6,953 bases of DNA, from the NCBI RefSeq assembly GCF_938018035.1, contig NZ_CALIJF010000088.1:1-6953 (forward strand), read 5' to 3'. The position numbers and the translations under genes were made by a program. Positions within the stretch are counted from its first letter, which is position 1. Every line of letters starts with the position of its first letter. The notes under the pieces are model-generated. The model was not told the origin of the DNA. It saw only the letters and a program-made list of their open reading frames with translations, and ran no database searches. This stretch comes from an uncultured Campylobacter sp. GTDB lineage: Bacteria > Campylobacterota > Campylobacteria > Campylobacterales > Campylobacteraceae. This document shows positions 1 to 6,171 of the stretch, piece by piece.

Positions 1-1734
1 GTTGTTGATATCGTTTATGGCCTCATGCTCGTCATTTTTGACTTCGGCCATAAAACGAAGCCATGATTTTAAAAAGTCTCTATTTTCGTTCGTGTCGGCC
101 AAGCTGAAGGGATTTAATTTAAAGCCGTCACTCTCGCTATCATGGTACTCACCGTCTACGTAATTCGTGAAGTTATACATACCGCGTAGCTTATCCATCG
201 CAAATATATCTATGGGGTATTTAAATAAATTCGTCATTAAAAATTGCGCCAGCGTCGTCTTTCCGCTTCCCGTTCCGCCCACTATCATCGTATGCCCGGC
301 TGGGCGATCGCCGTCTGGCTGCCAGTGAAAATTGAATAAATACGGCGTGCCGTTTAGGTGCTTAAATGTCGTTATCGCTTCGCCGCCCCAGTCGTTTTGG
401 TTAAATCCGGTTACTTCGTTTTCAAAATTTGCGATCGTGGCTAAGTTGCTGATATTTAGCGTTTTCTTTCTAGCGTTTAAATTTCCGCGACTAGGAAAGA
501 AACTAAAATAAAGAGCTTTTTGATTTAGCGTTTCTCGGACAACATTTAATCCTTGATTTTCTAGGATATTTTTTAGCTCGTTCGAGCGGTTTTCCAGCTC
601 TTTGAGGCTATCGGCTAGGCAATATACCGAAAAGCTCGTTTCTACTAAATTTTCTCTGTCGGCTTGGATTAGCTCCATTAACTGATCTAGCTCTTGGCGG
701 ACTAGCTCTACCGCAAACGCTTTGGTGTCCTTTATCTTCTTGATCGCCTTGCGCTTTTCGTAGGCTTTTAGATAAATCATAGCCATAAATTCGTTATTGC
801 TTTTGATTAAATTTGAGGTGATGATCGACTTGATTTGCTCAGTTTCGTAGGCTTTTACGCTGATAAATCTAGCGTATTTGGTCGTACCGTCGTTGCGGTA
901 AAACTCTATGTAGTCTTTTTTAAATTCGACGTATGAGCTTATGTAACTATCTGTGATCAGCTCATTCGTATATGCAAGGTTCGTCTCTTTCGCGTTTGAA
1001 TACGTGGCATAAAAATTTATGATCTCATCGCCGCTTAGCTGTCTTGGCTGATAAATCGAAAAGTAGTTTTTGATGTTTGAGAACGTATCGCTTAAAAGCT
1101 CGATTTTTTGCTTCAATCTCTCACTTTCCTCACTTTCCTCATCTTTCTCACTAGTCATCTTGGTTTTAAAGCTTTCTAGCAGTCCGGTGATATTTTTCGT
1201 CATCGTAGAAATTATTAAAAAGTATCTTATAGCGTATATATCTTGATCGGTTTCCCATTTTTTTATGATCTCGTTCGCATACGGATTTATATTTTTGTCT
1301 GTATATTCTTTGTCGTCTTGCTTTGTTTTTTTGATGATTAAATTTATTTCTACGTCATCTTTCAAAGTCGTAAAAAACATAACGCGGTTTAAAAGGTAGT
1401 CCGTCTCGTCGTCTAAGCTGATTCCGGCGTAGCTTACCCCTTTTAGCTCTACTGCTATACTTGCGTTGCCGTCTTTGGTGATTATTATATTCTCGCCGTA
1501 TTTGCAGGCGATGTTGTTTTCTTTTGCCAGTGTATAAATTTGCGGTTCTGCTATCATTAAAATTTCATCCGCTTTTTTATTGATCTTATTGATTTTTGAT
1601 AAAACGTCGTTTTCCGTTTTATTTTTAATACTTGGTTTTTCTTGGCTTACGTCAATGCCAAGCTCTCTTTTTAGTTTTTCTTTCTTTTTGTTTTGATTCC
1701 ACTCTTTGATTACGCCTATTATTCCGCGAGCCAT
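1..1734 (-). CDS. virB4: VirB4-family type IV secretion ATPase, partial (C-terminus beyond window)
   Basis: ATPase that powers pilus assembly and substrate transfer at the inner-membrane base of a VirB-type IV secretion system. I translated the frame by hand from ATG at 1734: 578 codons are open to the left edge. A Walker A loop GGTGSGKTT lies at residues 486-494. It is preceded by a CagE/TrbE/VirB4-type core with FPSRGN near 413-418, and the family's LNPF motif follows at 540-543. Walker B and the remaining C-terminal part are missing because the window ends; complete VirB4 proteins are usually about 800 residues or more. The start has a weak AGG-type ribosome site inside the end of virB3, only 8 bases upstream, which suggests translational coupling. 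An acidic patch near residues 196-207 is made by a tandem GAGGAAAGT repeat. The family call is secure; the exact plasmid lineage is not. Confidence 0.93.
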   Translation of the reverse strand, partial: MARGIIGVIKEWNQNKKKEKLKRELGIDVSQEKPSIKNKTENDVLSKINKINKKADEILMIAEPQIYTLAKENNIACKYGENIIITKDGNASIAVELKGVSYAGISLDDETDYLLNRVMFFTTLKDDVEINLIIKKTKQDDKEYTDKNINPYANEIIKKWETDQDIYAIRYFLIISTMTKNITGLLESFKTKMTSEKDEESEESERLKQKIELLSDTFSNIKNYFSIYQPRQLSGDEIINFYATYSNAKETNLAYTNELITDSYISSYVEFKKDYIEFYRNDGTTKYARFISVKAYETEQIKSIITSNLIKSNNEFMAMIYLKAYEKRKAIKKIKDTKAFAVELVRQELDQLMELIQADRENLVETSFSVYCLADSLKELENRSNELKNILENQGLNVVRETLNQKALYFSFFPSRGNLNARKKTLNISNLATIANFENEVTGFNQNDWGGEAITTFKHLNGTPYLFNFHWQPDGDRPAGHTMIVGGTGSGKTTLAQFLMTNLFKYPIDIFAMDKLRGMYNFTNYVDGEYHDSESDGFKLNPFSLADTNENRDFLKSWLRFMAEVKNDEHEAINDINN

Positions 1735-1742
1735 TTTCTAAC

Positions 1743-1985
1743 CTATGCATAAAATTTGTTTTGCGATATTTTCATTTTAGAACCGATGATGTCGTATATG
1801 TCTTCATCAAAAAATTCTAAAATAAAGAAGAAGCAGTATAAAATAGCAACGACTGCTAACGAATATAAAATCAAGATAAACCACGAGATAAATCCAGCGA
1901 TTATAATCGTGAATAGACTCGTGGTTGTTAGACCTATGATTTTCGTTCTTTTGGTTAAGTCCATATAGCAGTCGGTCACTATCAT
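1743..1985 (-). CDS. virB3: VirB3-like type IV secretion inner-membrane protein
   Basis: Eighty-residue membrane protein, the usual size of VirB3, which associates with VirB4 at the inner membrane. The N-terminal segment LTKRTKIIGL resembles the conserved LTRPxxxxGV start of VirB3. A long hydrophobic stretch from about residue 19 to 59 can hold one or two membrane helices, and an acidic patch (FFDEDIYD) follows. It sits between virB2 (13-base gap) and virB4 (8-base gap), the canonical order. The start at 1985 has an AAAGG site about 9 bases upstream; an internal ATG at residue 8 lacks one. As I recall, related Campylobacter plasmids of the pTet type carry a fused VirB3/4 protein; here the two are separate. 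Sequence similarity alone is modest, and position carries much of the call. Confidence 0.8.
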   Translation of the reverse strand: MIVTDCYMDLTKRTKIIGLTTTSLFTIIIAGFISWFILILYSLAVVAILYCFFFILEFFDEDIYDIIGSKMKISQNKFYA

Positions 1986-1998
1986 TCGCTTTTACCTT

Positions 1999-2313
1999 TT
2001 ACATTGCTGCGGCAGATAAGCCGTATGCAATACCAAGAATAATCGCGATACCAAGTAGCAATTTTATATTATTTTTTAAAGCCTCGATATTTACGAACAT
2101 TATTGTTAAGAATACTACGACCCAAATAATACCGAATACGGTGATTACCGTATTGATAACGCTCGCAGCACTACTGCCGGCTTCCGTAATCTGTTCGTTT
2201 GCCTTTGTTTCCAAAGTTTTTAAAACGTTTTGGCCGCCAGCTCCGAATAAGTAAAACGGCAAGAACATTAAAAAGTAAAAAATACCTTTCGCCTTTTTCG
2301 AGACTTCTCTCAT
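1999..2313 (-). CDS. virB2: VirB2-like major pilin subunit (TrbC/VirB2 family)
   Basis: A 104-residue protein with the architecture of VirB2 pilins. It has a basic N-terminus (MREVSKKAK), a hydrophobic signal-like segment at about 10-25 ending near FGAGG, a short polar loop at about 28-50, and two membrane helices at about 52-75 and 83-100. VirB2 is processed, held in the inner membrane and polymerised into the conjugative pilus. The start at 2313 has a strong AAGGAG site 6-7 bases away. It is the first gene of a right-to-left operon followed by virB3 and virB4, and a TATAGT -10 box lies about 40 bases upstream. Pilin sequences diverge strongly, so the assignment rests on topology, length and gene order. 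Confidence 0.8.
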   Translation of the reverse strand: MREVSKKAKGIFYFLMFLPFYLFGAGGQNVLKTLETKANEQITEAGSSAASVINTVITVFGIIWVVVFLTIMFVNIEALKNNIKLLLGIAIILGIAYGLSAAAM

Positions 2314-2354
2314 TGTTTGCTCCTTTTTTGATTAGAATATTTTTGATTTCCAGC

Positions 2355-2360
2355 ACTATA
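2355..2360 (-). promoter_or_regulatory. -10 box of the virB2-virB3-virB4 operon
   Basis: On the minus strand the hexamer TATAGT lies about 42 bases before the virB2 start. No good -35 is visible, as is common for Campylobacter housekeeping promoters. One arm of a 21-base inverted repeat (2366-2386) covers the region immediately upstream of the box, so a protein bound there would contact or block the promoter. Predicted from sequence only. Confidence 0.45.
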
Positions 2361-2365
2361 CTATT

Positions 2366-2547
2366 TTTTGAAAACGGACATTTTGTAAAATATTTTTTAA
2401 AATACCGATTTCAAGGCGATAGAAATTAATGGTCTAAAATTACTTAAAGTTTTGATTTACTTTTTGAAATCTTTGATTTATTGACTGCGTAGGTATTGCT
2501 ATAAGCTTTTTAGAAAATTTGCGCTTGACAAAATGTCCTTTTCAAAA
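2366..2547. repeat. Inverted repeat pair, candidate operators (arms 2366-2386 and 2527-2547)
   Basis: The left arm reads TTTTGAAAACGGACATTTTG(T). The reverse complement of the right arm is TTTTGAAAAGGACATTTTGT(C). They match over about 20 bases with one inserted C. Each arm contains a small dyad: GACA-AAA-TGTC in the right arm, ACA-TTT-TGT in the left. The arms are 140 bases apart in opposite orientation. The left one flanks the virB -10 box and the right one faces the relaxase. This is what paired binding sites for a repressor controlling divergent transfer operons would look like. No regulator gene is visible in the window. Confidence 0.5.
2500..2505 (+). promoter_or_regulatory. Possible extended -10 element facing the relaxase
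   Basis: TGCTATAAG (2497-2505) is an extended -10 (TGn plus TATAAG). It lies 22 bases before the right arm of the inverted operator repeat and about 520 bases before the relaxase start. The upstream TTGACT is only 13 bases away, too close for a normal -35. In DNA this A+T-rich, a chance match is quite possible. Confidence 0.25.
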
Positions 2548-2734
2548 ATTTTACAAATTCTTTTAAAAATTTTCTTTTTCGTTCTGTTTTGCTTATCTCT
2601 GAATATTTTTGCTGAATATTTTTAAATTTTTCTTATATTTTATCCATAAGCTTATCCAAGTAAAATTTTATTATTCTGTATTAGTGCATTGCAAATATGA
2701 TTTTGATTTTTTAAGTATCTTTGTAATTTTTCAT
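2510..2734 (-). pseudogene. Possible decayed small gene: frame interrupted by three TAA codons
   Basis: ATG at 2734 follows a strong ribosome site (AAAAGGGAGCGCG-ATG), comparable with that of the relaxase, but only seven codons (MKNYKDT) precede a TAA. Staying in the same frame, the sequence runs 74 codons to 2510 with only three internal stops, all TAA. The last part (about 38 codons, beginning EKFKNIQQKYSEISKTERKR) reads like a charged helical protein. Each TAA is one C-to-T change from CAA (Gln). A small gene that lost function is the simplest reading. An A+T-rich non-coding stretch with a chance ribosome site is the alternative. I do not recognise the product. Confidence 0.3.
2599..2623. 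repeat. Tandem 12-base direct repeat
   Basis: CTGAATATTTTT occurs twice, at 2599-2610 and 2612-2623, separated by one base. It lies inside the interrupted reading frame of the minus strand. The repeat is short and low in complexity; no function is assigned. Confidence 0.4.
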
Positions 2735-2767
2735 CGCGCTCCCTTTTAAAGCCTACTCGTTTTTTCA

Positions 2768-2794
2768 AAAATAAAACGCTCTACGTTTTATTTT
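2768..2794. other. Perfect 11-base-pair hairpin, 5-base loop
   Basis: AAAATAAAACG (2768-2778) and CGTTTTATTTT (2784-2794) are exact reverse complements around the loop CTCTA. The right arm continues into T-rich sequence, so it could act as a weak terminator for plus-strand transcription. It abuts the next dyad with no gap and may be part of the extended oriT region. Confidence 0.5.
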
Positions 2795-2824
2795 ATTTTC
2801 GGTAGTTGTAAAATTACCGAAAAT
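2795..2824. other. Perfect 10-base inverted repeat with 10-base spacer
   Basis: ATTTTCGGTA (2795-2804) pairs exactly with TACCGAAAAT (2815-2824). An additional GCTCT/AGAGC match (2778-2782 and 2826-2830) could close it further, in competition with the preceding hairpin. T6 follows at 2831. Possible roles are terminator or protein-binding site next to the origin of transfer. Confidence 0.5.
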
Positions 2825-2830
2825 CAGAGC

Positions 2831-2923
2831 TTTTTTAAGTTTAGTTTCCCCATTTTTAGGCGCTTCATCGCCGTAAAAATGAACTAAACTTAAAAAAATG
2901 ACATACAAAAGGGGTTATCCTGC
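2831..2923 (+). other. oriT: Candidate origin of transfer (oriT) with MOBP-type nic core
   Basis: A long hairpin occupies 2831-2897. Its outer arms TTTTTTAAGTTTAGTT (2831-2846) and AACTAAACTTAAAAAA (2882-2897) are perfect complements, then CATTTTTA (2851-2858) with TAAAAATG (2874-2881), then GGCG with CGCC around the loop CTTCAT. That is 28 paired positions interrupted only by the bulge TCCC and one unpaired G. Twenty-five bases beyond the right arm is TATCCTG|C (2916-2923), matching the YATCCTG|Y nick site known for RP4/R64-type (MOBP) relaxases, with the predicted nick between 2922 and 2923 on the plus strand. A MOBP-like relaxase gene begins 104 bases on. Hairpin, nic core and adjacent relaxase make this the best oriT candidate. 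The exact cleavage site is inferred. Confidence 0.75.
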
Positions 2924-3026
2924 CTGTTTTCTTGCATTATCTTTTTTAAAGCTACTTACGCTAACATCTTTTGCAAATATGTTTAAAAGCTATGAAAACT
3001 TTTTTAAAATTTAAAAGGGAGAGAAT

Positions 3027-4664
3027 TTGGCGAGGCGTAATTGGGATGCGTTTTTTGAAGAGTTAGAAGCCATAAGGGCGGGCTATACTCGCACCGCAAA
3101 ATCGGAGCATAAATACGTTTCCTTTGGAGGCGGCGTAGGATTTTCCCGCTCGCATATTCCTTTCCCTAAAAACGACTTCGCCAAGCAATCCGTCGTAAAG
3201 ATGATTTCAAATTTGCCTAAAACCTCCATCAAGCGCTGTATTGACTATGCCCTTAAAAACTCTCTTGACGGCGCGGCTATCAATGAAAAAGGGGAGAGAG
3301 TAGGCAGCGATGAAATTTTAAAAGAATGGGGCAAGGATTTTGGCGACAATCCAAACTCGAAGGACGCGTGGCATTTGATTTTTTCCATTAACGAGCCTTG
3401 CGACGATCAGAGAAAATTGCGGGCTTTAAAAGAAAGCGTGCATAACGTGCTGGGTTTAAATTTTAGCGGACATAAATATGCTTTTGTGCTACATACTCAT
3501 CAAAACAATCCGCACGTGCACGTAGTTTTAAATAAGCGAAACAGCTTTACTAAGAAAAAAATTCACTTTGACAGTAGAAGCGAAATTAGAGAGTTTTTTG
3601 ACGACGTGCGCACAAATTTTGCCTATTCACTCAGGGCTCGCGGGCTAAAATACGAGAATAAAAATTTCTTGCAAAAGGATTTAAAACGCGAATTTAACAG
3701 GGTAAAATCTGCCGTAAAGCTTGAGAGCGATGACTATACCGCGAAGGATAAAATAAACGACTACTACTGCAAAATGCAGGATAAAAACAAGCAAAGCTAC
3801 GATGCTACGGCAGGGCGCATTCAGGTTTTAAATGACGAGCTTGCCCTGCTAAAAAAGAATAACGAGGAACTCTTGCAACTCTTTTTGCTCTATACCAAAA
3901 AGCGAAATAAACGGGCGTATAAGCTGGCAAAAGAGCTAAAAGAAAGCAACCGCGTCATCAAAGAAAAGAGCAAGGCGGTGCTTGCCGAAATCAATAAGAT
4001 AAATAAAATTTCCCATCAGGCTACGCAGCTTAACGAGATGCGGTTAGTTCACTATAAAGACCGATCTTCCGGATTAAGCTTGCTTGAAAATTTTAGCTAC
4101 AACTACAATAAAATTTACCCGAAAAATAAGGGTGCTAGCAAGTCCGATGCTGAAAACTATAAAAAAGTACGCCGCGCTATCGCTATTCATCGCGACCGCG
4201 AGGACGATGCGGCTAGGAAGTACTTTGAGGATAGCTTGCTTGTTACGCGTATGCTCGGGCGCAACGAAAGCCTTTTTAAACTAAATGCGAAACTTGAAAT
4301 TTTGGATAAAAATCTTTACGTTTTGCAGCACTCGGGCGTCGTGGGAGAAGAAGCTAGCGCCTTTGAAAAAAGGCTGAAAAGCAATAAAGAATTTATCGAG
4401 CAGATCTGTCAAAAACGCTTTGAATACGTCGGAAAAAAGCTTTTAAATAGCGATAAAATCAACAAAGACGGCTTTTTGTTTAAGGAGTATTTTAAAGGCG
4501 TATCGGTGCTCGGCGTTAAGGCCGATGACCGCCTCGTAAAAATCAAAAACGAACCTAGGCTTTATAAAGACGCCTTGTCCGAGCGATCCGGCAAGACTAA
4601 AACTCAGGGTTCTCGCCCGGCGGATCAAAATAAATTTAAAAATGAGCTTGGCGGTAGGGAGTAA
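3027..4664 (+). CDS. MOBP-like conjugative relaxase (mobilisation nuclease)
   Basis: A 545-residue relaxase that would nick oriT, stay bound to the 5' end and lead the strand into the secretion channel. Residues 66-80 (TSIKRCIDYALKNSL) look like motif I, with Tyr74 the likely nucleophile. AWHLIFSINEP (114-124) resembles motif II, and HTHQNNPHVHVVLN (156-169) is a clear metal-binding histidine motif III (His156, His158, His163, His165). From about 215 on the protein is Lys/Glu-rich, with a predicted coiled coil at about 262-330 and a basic tail that could carry the secretion signal. Tyr74 lies deeper than in VirD2 or RP4 TraI, whose tyrosines fall in the first 30 residues, so there is an N-terminal extension of roughly 50 residues. 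The TTG start is supported by AAAAGGGAGAG just upstream; an ATG at 2992 is out of frame. Confidence 0.92.
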   Translation: MARRNWDAFFEELEAIRAGYTRTAKSEHKYVSFGGGVGFSRSHIPFPKNDFAKQSVVKMISNLPKTSIKRCIDYALKNSLDGAAINEKGERVGSDEILKEWGKDFGDNPNSKDAWHLIFSINEPCDDQRKLRALKESVHNVLGLNFSGHKYAFVLHTHQNNPHVHVVLNKRNSFTKKKIHFDSRSEIREFFDDVRTNFAYSLRARGLKYENKNFLQKDLKREFNRVKSAVKLESDDYTAKDKINDYYCKMQDKNKQSYDATAGRIQVLNDELALLKKNNEELLQLFLLYTKKRNKRAYKLAKELKESNRVIKEKSKAVLAEINKINKISHQATQLNEMRLVHYKDRSSGLSLLENFSYNYNKIYPKNKGASKSDAENYKKVRRAIAIHRDREDDAARKYFEDSLLVTRMLGRNESLFKLNAKLEILDKNLYVLQHSGVVGEEASAFEKRLKSNKEFIEQICQKRFEYVGKKLLNSDKINKDGFLFKEYFKGVSVLGVKADDRLVKIKNEPRLYKDALSERSGKTKTQGSRPADQNKFKNELGGRE

Positions 4665-4779
4665 ATTATATTTAAAAAATAATAAAATATTTAAAAATAA
4701 AGTTATGTTTTATTAAAATATAGCAAAATTAAAAATATTAAATAATTTAAATTTTTATAAAAAGAAATACAAAAAAGCT
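4665..4779. other. A/T-only-like intergenic spacer between convergent genes
   Basis: This stretch is almost entirely A and T, with runs such as AATAATAAAATAT. I see no open frame with a ribosome site on either strand. A 14-base word here, AAATAATAAAATAT (4677-4690), also closely matches the direct repeats at 6749-6777 beyond the cargo genes. Low complexity makes shared words likely by chance. Confidence 0.5.
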
Positions 4780-4800
4780 TAAAATTTAGAGTAAATTTTA
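4780..4800. terminator. A/T dyad after the relaxase gene, possible weak terminator
   Basis: TAAAATTTA (4780-4788) and TAAATTTTA (4792-4800) are perfect 9-base complements around GAG. It lies downstream of both the relaxase and hepT, which converge here. The stem has no G-C pairs and no proper T tract, so termination by this element alone is doubtful. Confidence 0.3.
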
Positions 4801-4804
4801 CGGC

Positions 4805-4833
4805 CGAGAACGTAAGATTATTTTACGTTCTCG
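4805..4833 (-). terminator. 11-base-pair hairpin at the end of hepT, possible bidirectional terminator
   Basis: CGAGAACGTAA (4805-4815) pairs exactly with TTACGTTCTCG (4823-4833) around a 7-base loop. The TAA stop of hepT (4820-4818 on the minus strand) lies mostly in that loop, so the last hepT codons are part of the stem. No strong T run follows on either strand, so termination may be imperfect, or the structure may instead protect the mRNA 3' end. Confidence 0.5.
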
Positions 4834-5381
4834 TTTGAGTTGCTTTTGATGATACCTTTTAGCTTGTCTGCATATGTCCTATCAAGATCGAGTCCGTTTT
4901 TTCGTAAGTCATCGTAGCCTTTTTGGATATCCGCTCTAAGATCGCTTTTTGCTTGCGGGGTTAAAATATCCTGCTTCTTAGCGAAACGATCAATCTTTTT
5001 TTGCAAATCTTCACACAACTCTTGCTTCGTTTCTTTTATAACTTTTTGCAGATTTTCTTTGAGATTGGGAAGATCCGCGCGGATCACGTCTTCTATGATC
5101 TCGTTTTGTATATTGTCGTAATCGTGGGAAGAGTAGTTTCTAATATCTCTTATCCCTTTTAGGTCTTCCTTTTTAAATTTATCTAAGACGTGGTATTCCT
5201 GCGCCTCTTCAAGTTTCTTGAATTGCTGGTATACGACGTCGATATGTTTCATTATCGCCGGCTTTGCAAGTAGCTCGTCTTCTAGTGCCGCCGTAATGCC
5301 TTTTGGCTTACAAACTTCAAATACCTGATCTATTTTTTCTACCGCTAGCTCTAGGCGATATAAAATTTTTTTATCAGACAT
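4818..5381 (-). CDS. hepT: HepT-like HEPN ribonuclease toxin, long form
   Basis: A 187-residue helical protein carrying the HEPN signature RNYSSHDY: Arg81, His86 and Tyr88 fit the RX4HXY motif of HepT toxins. HepT dimers cut RNA with the Arg/His pair. In characterised pairs the motif tyrosine is modified with AMP by MntA, which silences the toxin. Residues 1-110 cover the usual HepT (DUF86) core. Residues 111-187 are an additional, highly charged helical tail (KETKQELCEDLQKKIDRFAK onward), making it longer than the typical 110-140 residues. ATG at 5381 has AAGGAG 7 bases upstream and overlaps the end of mntA by 8 bases, implying coupled translation. Other HEPN roles are possible, but the MNT partner makes a type VII toxin-antitoxin pair the best reading. 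Confidence 0.85.
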   Translation of the reverse strand: MSDKKILYRLELAVEKIDQVFEVCKPKGITAALEDELLAKPAIMKHIDVVYQQFKKLEEAQEYHVLDKFKKEDLKGIRDIRNYSSHDYDNIQNEIIEDVIRADLPNLKENLQKVIKETKQELCEDLQKKIDRFAKKQDILTPQAKSDLRADIQKGYDDLRKNGLDLDRTYADKLKGIIKSNSNENVK

Positions 5382-5721
5382 AAATTGCTCCTTTTACTAT
5401 TTTGTTGTCTTGCATTTTTTGCTCGGAGTAAAAATCGCAAATATCAACAGGTTTATGAAATTTACTTGCGATTCGCTCTCTTAAATCATTCAAATACGCA
5501 AGCGCTTTAAAGGTATGCAACCTATCCAAAAAGTCTTTTTTATCGGCTAATACGACTATATCGATATCCGAGTCTTTGTTTGCATAGCCTTTGGCATAAC
5601 TTCCGAAAAGCCCTATCTTTTGGATACCGTCTTTTTCAAGGTGCGGTTTGAGCTCGGATAGATACGCAAGTATGGATTCTTTGGTTAAAATGGGCGATAT
5701 GTTAATTGTTGCCGATGCCAT
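5374..5721 (-). CDS. mntA: MntA-like minimal nucleotidyltransferase antitoxin
   Basis: A 115-residue minimal nucleotidyltransferase. The fingerprint GSYAKGYANKDSDID (residues 40-54) is GSX10DXD exactly: Gly40-Ser41 bind the nucleotide, and Asp52 and Asp54 bind metal. The third acidic residue is probably Asp93 in KPVDICDF. In known HepT-MntA pairs this enzyme transfers AMP from ATP to the HepT tyrosine. The preceding helix (ILAYLSELKPHLEKDGIQKIGLFG) is typical of the fold. ATG at 5721 has AGGAG 7 bases upstream. It starts 19 bases after the lipoprotein gene and overlaps hepT by 8 bases, so it is probably co-transcribed with both. Its order (antitoxin first) reverses the Shewanella arrangement as I recall it. 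All catalytic residues are present. Confidence 0.92.
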   Translation of the reverse strand: MASATINISPILTKESILAYLSELKPHLEKDGIQKIGLFGSYAKGYANKDSDIDIVVLADKKDFLDRLHTFKALAYLNDLRERIASKFHKPVDICDFYSEQKMQDNKIVKGAIYV

Positions 5722-5740
5722 AGCTCGCTCCTTTTATAAT

Positions 5741-6148
5741 CTATTTCCATTGTAGCGTCATTGGGCTAACGCATTCTTTATTTTCGCACATTATTCTAAA
5801 AATAAAGAATTGAGCTTTATCCTTATCGTTGGCCACTAATACGCTCGTGGTTAAGACCTTATCGTCATCTCTTGTTAGTCTATTTTCTGCTTTTTCCGTT
5901 AAAAGTACGCTCATGGTTCGATCCGTAATTTTTGATTTATACGGCTCATTAAAAGCACTCTCTATGCTATAAATTTTAAAATCTTTATTCGGTATCTCGC
6001 TTTGAATTTTTGCTATCAAAACATCAAAATGCGCCTGGTCTATCGCCGGATTTGCATTCTCCAGTTTCACAAGCCCATCATCCTCGCCGCATCCCACCAA
6101 CATAAGCCCGGCTATAACGGCCGCCGTCAATAGCTTAATTCTCTTCAT
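5741..6148 (-). CDS. Small predicted lipoprotein, function unknown
   Basis: A type II signal peptide is clear: MKRIKLLTAAVIAGLMLVGC, with a lipobox LVGC and lipidated Cys20, so the mature protein should be membrane-anchored outside the cytoplasm. The mature part (about 115 residues) is soluble, mixed alpha/beta in look, and has two further cysteines near the end (MCENKEC) that could form a disulfide. A start at 6157 is possible, but AAGGA sits directly on that ATG. It is 8 bases from the ATG at 6148, which I therefore choose; the protein is 135 residues. It has its own TATAAT box just upstream and is followed after 19 bases by mntA. I do not recognise the family. Surface exclusion or entry exclusion is a common job for plasmid lipoproteins, but nothing here proves it. 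Confidence 0.82.
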   Translation of the reverse strand: MKRIKLLTAAVIAGLMLVGCGEDDGLVKLENANPAIDQAHFDVLIAKIQSEIPNKDFKIYSIESAFNEPYKSKITDRTMSVLLTEKAENRLTRDDDKVLTTSVLVANDKDKAQFFIFRIMCENKECVSPMTLQWK

Positions 6149-6171
6149 TTTTTCCATCCTTACTTTTACAA

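Noticed and set aside
1756..1968. 70-codon plus-strand frame opposite virB3
   Set aside because: It is a shadow of the minus-strand VirB3 frame, which has family features and a ribosome site.
2171..2356. 61-codon minus-strand frame overlapping virB2
   Set aside because: It lies in another frame of virB2, lacks a ribosome site and would start upstream of or within the virB promoter.
2199..2429. 76-codon plus-strand frame across virB2 and its leader
   Set aside because: It is the antisense shadow of the virB2 gene and its upstream region, with no ribosome site; Ser/Phe/Leu-rich composition is typical of a shadow.
2837..2876. 14-codon minus-strand frame (MKRLKMGKLNLKKL) within the oriT hairpin
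   Set aside because: It has no ribosome site, and the hairpin and nic core explain the sequence better.
2831..2897. The long hairpin as an intrinsic terminator
   Set aside because: The outer stem is A+T-rich with the T run at the start and the A run at the end on the plus strand, so it lacks the G+C stem plus trailing T tract; the nearby nic core fits an oriT better.
2992..3066. ATG-started 24-codon frame overlapping the relaxase start
   Set aside because: It has no ribosome site and is out of frame with the relaxase, whose TTG has a strong AAAAGGGAG site.
4084..4628. Additional frames on both strands within the relaxase gene (4084-4284 plus, 4443-4628 minus)
   Set aside because: Both lie wholly inside the relaxase coding sequence, have no ribosome sites and show no recognisable motifs.
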